Below, piece by piece: positions 8,055 to 16,813 of a stretch of DNA of 64,000 nucleotides. Made by a program: the position numbers and the translations under genes. Source of the stretch: Dysgonomonas sp. PF1-14 (lineage in GTDB: Bacteria; Bacteroidota; Bacteroidia; Bacteroidales; Dysgonomonadaceae). The first letter of the stretch is position 1. The number at the start of each line of letters is the position of its first letter. The notes under the pieces are model-generated. The model ran no database searches. It was not told the DNA's origin and worked only from the letters and a program-made list of their open reading frames with translations. The stretch is taken from positions 62,001 through 126,000 of the forward strand of contig NZ_JARXWN010000006.1 of assembly GCF_029892965.1 (NCBI RefSeq), read 5' to 3'.

Positions 8055-8499
8055 TTTATCCTGTTTTTTGTAATTGTCTTATAATAAATGTGTTGTATAT
8101 TCTTGGCTTTTCCAATGGTAACAAAGGTAACACTTTTGTCAGTCAACAGTGATAAAAGCTTGACACTTTTGCTCAGTTTTTATATCTGTCACTCTGACCA
8201 CAGGGAAGAGTCTCTTTCATCTACAGAAGATGCTTCGCCCTCAGTATGACAGAGCAGATGGATTTTAATTAAAACCTCACAAAGCCGACTCAAAATTAAA
8301 CTATAAATCAAGTATCTTCAAAGACCATTATCTACTATTGGCATATATCTATAGATAAATTGATAGAGAAAAACACACTATTATACTAACAAATGTAAAA
8401 TCTCCTCTATTTACATCTATTCTTTCATTTTTAAAAATCATTCTTATATGGAATTGGTAGTTTAATCTCTATTTTTGTATAAACAGAAAAATTCGTATT
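8055..8499. other. Intergenic region, 445 bp
   Basis: It holds the barstar -7 box (8122-8129, minus strand), a REP-like palindromic element (8186-8252), and a TATTTTTG box (8470-8477, plus strand) that could serve the oxidoreductase gene starting at 8500; its -33 partner is poor. No ORF of substance and no RNA gene seen. Confidence 0.6.
8186..8252. repeat. REP-like palindromic element
   Basis: 67 bp bordered by CTGTCACTCTGA and TCAGTATGACAG, which are inverted copies with 10 of 12 matches; the inner part (GGGAAGAGTCT and AGATGCTTCGCCC) is also partly self-complementary. The ends resemble dispersed repeats often seen between genes in this phylum, which I recall but cannot search for here. Confidence 0.55.
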
Positions 8500-9522
8500 A
8501 TGCCAACATCAAATAATCCTTCAGGTCAGGTTCGTTTCGGAATTATAGGTACTAACAACATTACGGAAAAAATACTGGAAGCAGCCAAACAGGAGCCGCG
8601 TTTTGTCTTGTCTGCCGTTTATTCACGTACGCAGGAGCAAGCCGATATGTTTGCAACAAAGCATAATATACCGCATACCTTTACTTCGCTCGAACAGATG
8701 GCTGTCAGCGATCTTATTGATGCCGTTTACATAGCTTCCCCTAATTTTCTGCATGCAACCCAAAGCATACTGTTTATGCAGCATGGCAAGCATGTACTGT
8801 GCGAAAAGCCTTTTGCTTCCAATGCACGCGAAGTAAAAGAAATGATAGCTGCTTCGCAGAAATACAATGTAACGCTGATGGAGGCGATGAAACCGACACT
8901 CACTCCTAACTTCCTTGCATTGAAAGAGAACATTAAGAATATAGGTGCTATCCGCAGATATTTTTCGTGTTACTGCCAGTATTCGTCACGCTACGACAAG
9001 CTGAAAGAAGGGATTGTACTCAATGCCTTCGATCCTGCGCTTTCCAATGGCGCAGCTATGGACTTAGGAGTATATACCATATACCCGATGGTTGTATTAT
9101 TCGGCAGACCGAAGTCAGTCAGTGCCACAGGGCTTAAACTTTCTACCGGAGCAGACGGACAGGGAGCGGTAAATTTTGAATATGAAGGGATGAATGCAAC
9201 AGTATTGTATTCCAAGATAGCCGATTCTGCTCTGCCGACAGAAATACAGGGAGAAGAGGGCACAATCGTTTCGGACAGGATAAATATCATAAGCGAAGTG
9301 AAGCTGAAATATCGCAGCGGAGGAGAAACGCTGATAAGTGAGCCAAATAAGTTGCATGAATATTATTATGAAATAGCCGAATTTATAAATCTTGTGCAGC
9401 AACGAAAGATTAAGTCGCAGATCAACAGTCATGAGAACTCTCTGATCACGATAGAAATAGTAGATGAAATCAGAAAACAATTAAATATAATTTATCCGGC
9501 AGATAGTCCGGCAGCAGAATAA
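8500..9522 (+). CDS. Gfo/Idh/MocA oxidoreductase, cytosolic
   Basis: 340 aa. A Rossmann NAD(P)-binding domain begins with FGIIGTNNI (13-21), and the family signature EKPFASN lies at 102-108, followed by the C-terminal alpha/beta domain. There is no signal peptide, so unlike the two Tat-tagged relatives downstream it works in the cytoplasm. Family members oxidise or reduce sugars and cyclitols. It is separated from the DoxX gene by 269 bp holding hairpins, so it may be its own transcription unit while serving the same sugar pathway. Confidence 0.88.
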   Translation: MPTSNNPSGQVRFGIIGTNNITEKILEAAKQEPRFVLSAVYSRTQEQADMFATKHNIPHTFTSLEQMAVSDLIDAVYIASPNFLHATQSILFMQHGKHVLCEKPFASNAREVKEMIAASQKYNVTLMEAMKPTLTPNFLALKENIKNIGAIRRYFSCYCQYSSRYDKLKEGIVLNAFDPALSNGAAMDLGVYTIYPMVVLFGRPKSVSATGLKLSTGADGQGAVNFEYEGMNATVLYSKIADSALPTEIQGEEGTIVSDRINIISEVKLKYRSGGETLISEPNKLHEYYYEIAEFINLVQQRKIKSQINSHENSLITIEIVDEIRKQLNIIYPADSPAAE

Positions 9523-9625
9523 CCAGCTCTGTAAAAGCACAAGACAACTTTTTTTAACAATAATAAATAGTTCTTTATTTAAAATATTCCTAGCTTTATT
9601 CCCGTATTTGTTCAGCTACAATCCC

Positions 9626-9695
9626 ATGAATTTGTAAATTCATCAGTTTAGATATAAAACTGATGAGAAGGTTTCTTATTAGCGATTTAAAATCG
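9626..9695. repeat. Three consecutive small hairpins
   Basis: Seen: ATGAATTT/AAATTCAT (9626-9643, 2-nt loop), CATCAGTTT/AAACTGATG (9641-9665, 7-nt loop) and CGATTT/AAATCG (9683-9695). All stems are perfect; the first two overlap and are mutually exclusive. They lie between the oxidoreductase and doxX. They could be a REP-type element or a terminator/attenuator; there is no clear T-run. Confidence 0.5.
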
Positions 9696-9791
9696 TTGAC
9701 AGTAGATGTTATATGCTTTTTAGATATAAAAAGTTTATTATGATCAGCTTGTATTAAGTATAACTAAATAAATCTTTTATCAACATTATTC

Positions 9792-10280
9792 ATGAAGGGA
9801 CAATTTACGTACACACATGCCCAAACCTTATGGTTAGTAATTCTGAGACTTTTAATCGGCTGGCACTTCTTATATGAAGGCCTAATAAAAATTCTGAATC
9901 CCAGCTGGACAGCATTTCCTTATCTGATGGATTCACAGGGCTTCTTTGCCGAGTATTTTTATAGTATTGCCGGAAATCCGTCTTTACTGGCAGTATCCAA
10001 TTTTATAAATATCTACGGACTGACGCTTGTCGGATTAGGGCTCATTTTGGGCTGTTTTTCCCGTATTGCCACTGTCGGAGGCATTGTTTTTCTGGCATTG
10101 TACTATCTGTCTCACCCACCTTTTATCGGAGCCGAATATATGATGCCCACCGAAGGCTCTTATCTGTGGGTAGATAAGAATCTGATCGAAATAGGTGCAC
10201 TCATGGTGCTGTTCTATTTTCCTACTTCCCGTATTATAGGGCTCGATCGCTACATTTCCAAAGTATTTAACCGTAAATAA
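9792..10280 (+). CDS. DoxX-family membrane protein
   Basis: 162 aa with four predicted transmembrane helices. LRLLIGWHFLYEGLIKI near residue 20 is the typical DoxX first helix, and GLGLILGCFSRIATVGG forms the third. The biochemical role of DoxX proteins is poorly defined; some act as small quinone-linked membrane partners of dehydrogenases. Placed 14 bp before a Tat-tagged oxidoreductase, it could pass electrons from periplasmic sugar oxidation to the membrane pool. That role is inference. Confidence 0.82.
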   Translation: MKGQFTYTHAQTLWLVILRLLIGWHFLYEGLIKILNPSWTAFPYLMDSQGFFAEYFYSIAGNPSLLAVSNFINIYGLTLVGLGLILGCFSRIATVGGIVFLALYYLSHPPFIGAEYMMPTEGSYLWVDKNLIEIGALMVLFYFPTSRIIGLDRYISKVFNRK

Positions 10281-10294
10281 GACTATATACTATT

Positions 10295-12001
10295 ATGATA
10301 CCCGAAGATAAACTCGTTCCGGAGGATAAAAATAATAACAAAGACAAGAAAACGACAAATAACCCGCTTCCCGAATCTCAAGGTAGGCGCAATACAATAA
10401 AAGCCCTTGCTACAGTGCCCGTACTGGGTGCGTTGGCATACGGAGTGTACTCTAAGCAGAAGCATAATAAGACTATGCAGGATGTGAGCGATGTATTCAA
10501 GCTCAGTAGCGAAAGGCCCGGTATAGCCGATCTGCAACCCAATGGCAAACAAATCCGTCTGGGAATAATAGGCTGTGGTATCAGAGGCAAACAACTGCTC
10601 AGAGCAGCCGGATTTGCAACCCCCCAGTCGTTGCAGGATCTTATAGATGCTGCAAAAAAAGACAAAAGAGACACCCGTTACGAAGACTTTAAGGCGCAGG
10701 AAGACCTCAATGTGGTGCTTACAGGCGTATGTGACATTTTCGATACGTTTGCCGAACAGGGAATAGCTGCCGGAGCCAATGTAAACCGCGAAGGGATCCG
10801 AGATAAAGGAACTATTGATCCCAAGAGCTTACCTAAACGTTACCGTCACTATCAGGAGATGCTTGCCGCTGAAGATATTGATGCTGTTATCATTGCCACG
10901 CCCGACCATTGGCACAGTACGATGGCAATGGATGCGGCAAAGGCCGGAAAACACGTATATGTAGAAAAACCCCTTTCGTGGACAGTCCCCGAAACCTATA
11001 TGGTGCGCGAGGTGATCAGAGAGACGGGTGTGGTGTTCCAGTTGGGGCATCAGGGGCGTCAGGTAGACAGCTACCACAAGGCAAAAGAAATACTCGATAA
11101 AGGACTGCTTGGCCCGGTAAGCCTTATAGAAGTATGTACAAACAGAAACGATCCGAATGGGGCATGGGTGTACGACATAGACCCTACAGCCAATCCTAAG
11201 ACTATAGACTGGAAGCAATTTGAAGGAAACGAAGAACGGGTAAAGGAATACATGGACTATATGACCAAATATAAGCTCGAGAAATATGTAGGCCCCGATA
11301 CCCGCGACAAATTCAGCCTCGAACGCTTTTTCCGCTGGCGTTGCTGGTGGGATTACAGTACCGGACTTAGCGGCGACTTGTTAACACATGAGTATGATGC
11401 TATCAATCAGCTTATGGGTGTAGGTATCCCTCATTCGGCTACATCGTCGGGTGGCGTTTACTTCTTCAAAGATGGCAGAACTGTACCCGATGTGTTACAG
11501 ACAACCTTTGAGTTCCCCGACAAGAATATGACAATGCTGTATAGTGCAACATTAGCGAGTAACCGCAACAGGGGTAAAGTCATTATGGGGCACGACGCAT
11601 CTATGGAGGTAGGCGATACATTAACTGTAAAAGTAGACAGCGCATCTACCCGTTACAAAGAAAAGATAGAAAAAGGAATCATAAAACCCGATGTGCCTTT
11701 CTATACATACGTTCCCGGAAAGAGTAAGGTCGATGCCGTTACTTCGGCTACCGAGTTGTATTTTGCTCAGCGCGGGCTGTTATACTCTTATCTGGGCGGA
11801 AAACGTTACGACACTACATTCCTGCATATAAGGGAATGGCTCGAGTGCATACGCGATACAAATAAAAAACCGTCATGTGGCATCGATGCGGCATTTGAGG
11901 AAGCCATTACGGCACATATGGGTACACGCGCTTATCTCGAGGGACGTACAATGTATTGGGACAAAGACAAAGAAGAGATAGTGAGAGGCGACCTGAGCTG
12001 A
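10295..12001 (+). CDS. Gfo/Idh/MocA oxidoreductase with Tat-like signal anchor
   Basis: 568 aa, longer than the 350-450 usual for the family. A hydrophilic 30-residue lead is followed by a twin arginine (31-32) and a hydrophobic stretch (35-52) without an obvious cleavage site, so it is probably a Tat-exported, membrane-anchored protein. The NAD-binding site LGIIGCGIRG lies at 89-98, followed by an EKPLSW signature and a CWWDYSTG segment. Export with bound cofactor would require Tat, and tatA-tatC are 4.6 kb downstream. Probably oxidises a glycoside to a keto-sugar; inferred from family and context. Confidence 0.85.
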   Translation: MIPEDKLVPEDKNNNKDKKTTNNPLPESQGRRNTIKALATVPVLGALAYGVYSKQKHNKTMQDVSDVFKLSSERPGIADLQPNGKQIRLGIIGCGIRGKQLLRAAGFATPQSLQDLIDAAKKDKRDTRYEDFKAQEDLNVVLTGVCDIFDTFAEQGIAAGANVNREGIRDKGTIDPKSLPKRYRHYQEMLAAEDIDAVIIATPDHWHSTMAMDAAKAGKHVYVEKPLSWTVPETYMVREVIRETGVVFQLGHQGRQVDSYHKAKEILDKGLLGPVSLIEVCTNRNDPNGAWVYDIDPTANPKTIDWKQFEGNEERVKEYMDYMTKYKLEKYVGPDTRDKFSLERFFRWRCWWDYSTGLSGDLLTHEYDAINQLMGVGIPHSATSSGGVYFFKDGRTVPDVLQTTFEFPDKNMTMLYSATLASNRNRGKVIMGHDASMEVGDTLTVKVDSASTRYKEKIEKGIIKPDVPFYTYVPGKSKVDAVTSATELYFAQRGLLYSYLGGKRYDTTFLHIREWLECIRDTNKKPSCGIDAAFEEAITAHMGTRAYLEGRTMYWDKDKEEIVRGDLS

Positions 12002-12053
12002 TAAATAGTACCATTAAATCTAAAATATTATTAACCTAAAAAACAAGAAAATT

Positions 12054-13526
12054 ATGGCATCAGACATTTCGAGAAGGAAATTTCTTTCAACCGGAGCTAA
12101 GGCTGCGATTGGGTTGACCATTATTCCAAGTACAGTATTAGGCCAGAACTTCGGACATGTGGCGCCGAGCGATAAACTCAATATTCTGGGAGTCGGAGTA
12201 GGCGGACGTGGAGCCGGAGTGCTAAAAGGCATGGCCAGTCAGAACATTATCGGGCTTTGCGATGTAGATTTTAAATACAGTGCCCATGTATTTAAAGCAT
12301 ATCCTAAAGCAAAGACATTTTACGATTACAGGAAAATGTACGAGCAGTTGGGTAAACAAGCCGATGCCGTAATGGTGGCTACAGCCGATCATACGCATGC
12401 TATTATAGCGGCAGATGCCATGACAATGGGAAAACATGTGTATGTTGAAAAACCGCTGACTCATACAGTGTACGAATCGCGCTTGCTGACAAGGCTTGCC
12501 GATAAGCACAAACTGGCTACCCAGATGGGGAATCAGGGATCGTCGGGAATAGGAGTGCGTAAAGTATGCGAATGGATATGGAACGGCGAAATAGGAGAGG
12601 TAACTAAGGTAGAAGCCTTTACCGACCGTCCTATCTGGCCTCAGGGCTTGCCTCGTCCCGAAGAGGTGGAAAATGTACCGTCTACATTGAATTGGGATCT
12701 GTTTTTAGGACCTGCTAAGAAACGTGATTATAACCCTATTTATACTCCTTGGAACTGGCGTGGATGGTGGGATTTCGGTACAGGAGCACTTGGTGATATG
12801 GCTTGCCATATTCTGCATCCGGTGTTTAAAGGTTTGAAACTGGGCTATCCGTCTAAAGTACAGGGAAGCTCTACGCTATTACTTACAGATTGTGCCCCAA
12901 ATGCTCAGACAGTGAAGCTTACATTCCCTGCTCGTGATAACATGCCGAAGGTAGCTTTGCCTGAAGTAGAAGTTATCTGGTACGATGGTGGTCTGAAACC
13001 AATGCGTCCCGAAGGTTTCCCTGCAGGTAAAGATATGAATGATGCCGGAGGAGGCGTTATTTTCCATGGAACAAAAGATACATTGATCTGTGGTTGCTAC
13101 GGAAAAGACCCTTGGCTGATGTCGGGTCGTGTGCCTGATGCACCGAAAGTATTGAGGGAAGTACCTAACGACGACCATTATATGGACTGGGTGCGTGCGT
13201 GCAAGGAATCACCTGAGAACCGCGTAGAAACAGCCTCTCCATTCAGTGAAGCAGGACCTTTCAACGAAATGGTGGTTATGGGAGTGCTCGCTATCAGATT
13301 GCAGGCATTAAATCAGGAACTGCATTGGGATGGTGTGAATATGAAGTTTACAAACATTAGTCCTACTGCTACTATCCGTACAGTAATAAAAGACGGTTTC
13401 CAGATAAAAGACGGACATCCTACATTTGATAAGACAATGACAGACCCAGTGAATGCCGTTGAGTTTGCAAACGAACTGATCAGGCATACATATCGCGATG
13501 GCTGGAAATTACCGGCTATGCCTTAA
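12054..13526 (+). CDS. Tat-exported Gfo/Idh/MocA oxidoreductase
   Basis: 490 aa. The N-terminus SRRKFLSTGAKAAIG is a textbook Tat signal, with cleavage likely after VLGQ. The Rossmann motif GVGVGGRG lies at 46-53, and EKPLTH is the family signature; a WRGWWDFGTGALGD block matches the paralogue upstream. A 52-bp gap with a purine-rich leader precedes it. It and the upstream paralogue may act on different sugars or carbon positions. It is the second step of the same operon, before the DUF1080 protein. Confidence 0.9.
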   Translation: MASDISRRKFLSTGAKAAIGLTIIPSTVLGQNFGHVAPSDKLNILGVGVGGRGAGVLKGMASQNIIGLCDVDFKYSAHVFKAYPKAKTFYDYRKMYEQLGKQADAVMVATADHTHAIIAADAMTMGKHVYVEKPLTHTVYESRLLTRLADKHKLATQMGNQGSSGIGVRKVCEWIWNGEIGEVTKVEAFTDRPIWPQGLPRPEEVENVPSTLNWDLFLGPAKKRDYNPIYTPWNWRGWWDFGTGALGDMACHILHPVFKGLKLGYPSKVQGSSTLLLTDCAPNAQTVKLTFPARDNMPKVALPEVEVIWYDGGLKPMRPEGFPAGKDMNDAGGGVIFHGTKDTLICGCYGKDPWLMSGRVPDAPKVLREVPNDDHYMDWVRACKESPENRVETASPFSEAGPFNEMVVMGVLAIRLQALNQELHWDGVNMKFTNISPTATIRTVIKDGFQIKDGHPTFDKTMTDPVNAVEFANELIRHTYRDGWKLPAMP

Positions 13527-13559
13527 AGAATATATTATTAATCAAAATAGAATAAAGAA

Positions 13560-14432
13560 ATGAAGAAGTTAATTTATGGATTAAGTTTTTGTATGATGGC
13601 AGGAGCATTTATGGCTTGTGGTGGCGGAGCAAAGAAGGCTGATGGACAGGCTCCGGCTGAGACCAGTGAAATAACATTAGCTTACTCAGCAGCCCTTAAA
13701 GGTGCAGACGCTGACAGTGCCAAGTTTCAGGTTGATAAAGATGGTTATATAACTATCTTCAACGGCAAAGACTTTACCGGATGGCGCGGATACGGAAAAG
13801 ACAAAGTTCCGGGAAAGTGGACGATCGACGAAGGTGCTATCAAATTTAACGGATCGGGTGGCGGTGAAGCTCAGGACGGCGATGGCGGCGACCTTATCTT
13901 TGCCCATAAGTTCAAAAACTTTGAACTCGAACTGGAATGGAAAGTATCGAAAGGTGGTAACTCAGGTATATTCTATCTGGCTCAGGAAGTAACATCTACT
14001 GACAAGGACGGAAAAGAAAAACTCGAGCCGATCTATATTTCAGCACCTGAATATCAGGTATTGGATAATGAGAACCATCCGGATGCAAAACTGGGTAAAG
14101 ACGGGAATCGTAAATCGGCTTCATTGTATGATATGATTGCTGCCGATCCTCAGAATGCTAAACCGTTCGGAGAGTGGAACAAAGCTAAGATCATGGTTTA
14201 CAAAGGAACTGTTGTGCATGGACAAAACGATGCTAACGTATTGGAATATCATCTGTGGACTCAGCAATGGACAGATATGCTGCAAGTTAGCAAGTTTAGT
14301 GAAAAAGCATGGCCTTTGGCTTTCGAGTTGTTGAATAACTGTGGTGGAACTAACAGAGAAGGATTTATCGGACTGCAAGATCATGGTGACGATGTGTGGT
14401 TCCGTAATATCAGAGTGAAAGTAATGGACTAA
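13560..14432 (+). CDS. DUF1080 lipoprotein (3-keto-disaccharide hydrolase-like)
   Basis: 290 aa. A signal peptide with a weak lipobox ends at Cys20. The rest is one DUF1080 domain: ITIFNGKDFTGWRGYG opens it, then ELEWKVSKGGNSGIFYL, ending with GFIGLQDHGDDVWFRNIRV. The fold is a concanavalin/laminin-G-like sandwich. Members of this Pfam family are described as 3-keto-disaccharide hydrolases. The two oxidoreductases 5' of it would supply the 3-keto substrate, so the whole fits an oxidise-then-cleave route. Which linkage is cut is not visible. Confidence 0.88.
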   Translation: MKKLIYGLSFCMMAGAFMACGGGAKKADGQAPAETSEITLAYSAALKGADADSAKFQVDKDGYITIFNGKDFTGWRGYGKDKVPGKWTIDEGAIKFNGSGGGEAQDGDGGDLIFAHKFKNFELELEWKVSKGGNSGIFYLAQEVTSTDKDGKEKLEPIYISAPEYQVLDNENHPDAKLGKDGNRKSASLYDMIAADPQNAKPFGEWNKAKIMVYKGTVVHGQNDANVLEYHLWTQQWTDMLQVSKFSEKAWPLAFELLNNCGGTNREGFIGLQDHGDDVWFRNIRVKVMD

Positions 14433-14460
14433 TTCTCTTTTCCATAATGGATAACTATAT

Positions 14461-14502
14461 CGAATCCATCGGAGAGGGTACAATCTCCTCTTCATGGATT
14501 CG
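14461..14502 (+). other. Intercistronic hairpin
   Basis: CGAATCCAT (14461-14469) pairs perfectly with ATGGATTCG (14494-14502), with an inner GGAGA/TCTCC pair. No T-run follows, so it is more likely an mRNA-stabilising or processing hairpin between the DUF1080 and isomerase genes than a terminator. Confidence 0.5.
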
Positions 14503-14531
14503 GTATTCAGAGAATCTAATATAAAACTATA

Positions 14532-15419
14532 ATGAGGATAACATTTATTTTAGCTACAGTATTTCTTCTGCTGGCATCGAGCAATAATGCAAACGTAAAC
14601 ATTAAATATGCACCCGATGGTCCTAAAGACATTGCTTTGCAGCTATACTCCCTCAGGGATGATATAAAAACAGACTATACCGGTGTGATAAAGAAAGCCG
14701 GAGAAATGGGTTATACAGCAGTTGAAGCTGCTAGCTATGATGCCGGAAAATTTTACGGAAGAACACCGGAAGAATTTAAAGCTGACGTAGAAGCCGCTGG
14801 GATGAAGGTACTTTCTTCGCATACAGGAAAAGAACTGTCGGCTGAGGCTCTTGCCAAGAAAGATTTTACTGAGAATATGTTGTGGTGGGATGAAGCTATC
14901 AAAGCCCATAAAGCCGCAGGAATGCAATACATCGTTACCCCTTGGATGCCTGTGCCGAAAACACTGGCAGACTTGCAAACCTATTGCGAATATTACAATG
15001 AGATAGGTAAAAGATGTAAGGAAAATGGTATGCTGTTTGGCTATCACAACCATGACTTTGAACTTACCAATAAGATAGAGGACAAAGTAATGCTCGACTA
15101 TATGCTGGAGAATACCAATCCTGAATATGTCTTCTTCGAAATGGATGTGTATTGGGTAGTAAGAGGCGGAAAAAGTCCGGTAGACTACTTCAACAAGTAC
15201 AAAAACCGTTTCACCTTGCTTCATATCAAAGATAATAAGGAGCTCGGTCAGAGCGGTATGGTAGGTTTCGATGCCATCTTCAACAATACCGATGCTGCCG
15301 GAGTGAAACATCTGGTAGTAGAAGTGGAGCATTATAACTTTACTCCTGCCGAAAGTGTAAAGAAAAGCTTGGAATATCTGCAAAATTGCCCGCTGGTAAA
15401 AACAAGTTATAGTAAATAA
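14532..15419 (+). CDS. Exported sugar isomerase/epimerase-like TIM-barrel protein
   Basis: 295 aa. A hydrophobic start (MRITFILATVFLLLASS) is probably a signal peptide. The barrel is of the xylose-isomerase-like (AP endonuclease 2) type: IALQLYSLRDD opens it, with later metal-ligand strands FGYHNHDFE, FFEMDVYW, LLHIKDN and VVEVEHY supplying Glu, Asp, His and Glu. It is the last gene before a strong terminator, so it completes the keto-sugar operon. It may epimerise, isomerise or hydrate the keto-sugar product; the exact reaction cannot be read. Confidence 0.87.
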   Translation: MRITFILATVFLLLASSNNANVNIKYAPDGPKDIALQLYSLRDDIKTDYTGVIKKAGEMGYTAVEAASYDAGKFYGRTPEEFKADVEAAGMKVLSSHTGKELSAEALAKKDFTENMLWWDEAIKAHKAAGMQYIVTPWMPVPKTLADLQTYCEYYNEIGKRCKENGMLFGYHNHDFELTNKIEDKVMLDYMLENTNPEYVFFEMDVYWVVRGGKSPVDYFNKYKNRFTLLHIKDNKELGQSGMVGFDAIFNNTDAAGVKHLVVEVEHYNFTPAESVKKSLEYLQNCPLVKTSYSK

Positions 15420-15432
15420 AGAATATGATAAG

Positions 15433-15460
15433 CAGGTCTTTGCAGAAAGACCTGTTTTAC
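15433..15460 (+). terminator. Rho-independent terminator of the keto-sugar operon
   Basis: CAGGTCTTT, a GCAG loop, then AAAGACCTG: a perfect 9-bp stem followed by TTTTAC. It separates the operon from apbE. Confidence 0.85.
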
Positions 15461-15483
15461 TTTTCACTCCTATCCTGTAAGAA

Positions 15484-16446
15484 ATGAACACAATAATGGC
15501 CGAAAACGGGACTTTCTACTATCACATACAAGGTGGTGCAGAGGGGACTAGCTATAGTATCGTCTATCAGGATGATCTTGGGCGAGACTTTCAGTCTGAG
15601 ATAAATGCAATGTTGGCTGATTTTGAAAAATCACTGTCGGTATATGATAATGATTCCATTATTTCGCGTATCAACAGAAATGAGGATATAGAGACAGATC
15701 ATTATTTTCGCACTGTTTTCAACAAGGCAAAAGAGATAAGCGAATACACTGGCGGAGCTTTCGATATCTCAGCCGAACCGTTATTCAGGGCATGGGGTTT
15801 CAGCTCGCAGGAGAAAGATATTCCTGATGTAGAACGGATAGCTGCTCTGAAAAAATACATCGGGATGGATAAGGTAAGGCTCGAAGGTAATCGTATCGTT
15901 AAGTCACACCCCGATTTAGTACTGAATGCAAATGCTATAGCTAAAGGATATTCTGCCGATATTGTTGCTGCCTTTCTCGAAGACAGAGGATGTCTCAACT
16001 TTCTGGTAGAAATAGGAGGGGAGATACGTCTCAAAGGCTTGAATACCGAAGGTGAAATGTGGAGAATAGGCATCGACCGTCCGGCAGAGGATAATGCGAT
16101 ACCCGGACAGGATTTACAGCTTATCCTGCAACTGACCGACAGAGGAATTGCTACATCGGGCAACTATCGGCAGTTTTATGTTGAAGACGGACAGAAGATA
16201 ACGCACACTATAGATCCGTCGAGTGGTTATCCGGTAAGGCATAATCTGTTGTCGGTAACGGTTGTGGCTGATGATTGTCTCACAGCAGATGCTTTTGCAA
16301 CAGCCTTTCTTGTAGGAGGAATGGAAAAGGCTCAGGAATGGATTGATGGTTTTCCCGCATTGGATGCTATATTTATCTGTGACGAAGACGGAGAATATAA
16401 AGTATATTGTACGCCTGGTATAGAGGACAATATATTGCCTGTATGA
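15484..16446 (+). CDS. apbE: FAD:protein FMN transferase (ApbE family)
   Basis: 320 aa. ApbE signatures are present: FDISAEPLFRAWGF, the AKGYSAD segment, VEIGGEIRLKG, HTIDPSSGYP and TADAFATAFLVGG with the Mg-binding Asp. The enzyme moves FMN from FAD onto a Thr or Ser of target flavoproteins. Most ApbE proteins are exported lipoproteins; this start gives no signal peptide, and no hydrophobic lead is seen upstream in frame. No NqrB/C, RnfG or FMN-bind-domain partner lies in the window. It stands between a terminator and the tat genes. Confidence 0.9.
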   Translation: MNTIMAENGTFYYHIQGGAEGTSYSIVYQDDLGRDFQSEINAMLADFEKSLSVYDNDSIISRINRNEDIETDHYFRTVFNKAKEISEYTGGAFDISAEPLFRAWGFSSQEKDIPDVERIAALKKYIGMDKVRLEGNRIVKSHPDLVLNANAIAKGYSADIVAAFLEDRGCLNFLVEIGGEIRLKGLNTEGEMWRIGIDRPAEDNAIPGQDLQLILQLTDRGIATSGNYRQFYVEDGQKITHTIDPSSGYPVRHNLLSVTVVADDCLTADAFATAFLVGGMEKAQEWIDGFPALDAIFICDEDGEYKVYCTPGIEDNILPV

Positions 16447-16589
16447 CCCAATATCTTTCAGAATCGCGCGTTATTAGGGCAAAAAAAGAAATAAATAGTA
16501 GATTAATTACGGACTTTGATATTATTTATGTTATTTTGAAGTATGAAAAACGATTTGTAACATAGTAATCTCTCATTAAAGAAAAAATT

Positions 16590-16799
16590 ATGGAATTTAT
16601 GAATACACTTTTGTTTTTAGGAAATCTCGGTACCGCAGAAATAATTATTATCGCTATAGTTGTGTTGCTGCTTTTCGGAGGTCGCAAAATTCCTGAACTG
16701 ATGAAAGGGCTTGGTAAGGGTATCAAGAACTTCAAAGAAGGGGTGAAGGGTATAGAAGACGATATAGAAGGAGACGATAACACTACTAAAAAAGACTGA
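16590..16799 (+). CDS. tatA: Twin-arginine translocase subunit TatA
   Basis: 69 aa. One short N-terminal transmembrane helix (about 15-33), then the FGGRKIPEL hinge and an amphipathic helix [15 protein letters not shown], ending in an acidic tail. This is the pore-forming unit that assembles around TatC when a folded substrate binds. There is no tatB; single TatA-type proteins are normal in this phylum. tatC follows 14 bp later. Confidence 0.95.
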   Translation: MEFMNTLLFLGNLGTAEIIIIAIVVLLLFGGRKIPELMKGLGKGIKNFKEGVKGIEDDIEGDDNTTKKD

Positions 16800-16813
16800 G
16801 GTAATACTTTTCT

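Noticed and set aside
8055-8499. tRNA or small-RNA gene in the long gap
   Set aside because: No cloverleaf, no T-loop sequence and no terminator-bounded transcript was found; the visible structure is a palindromic repeat.
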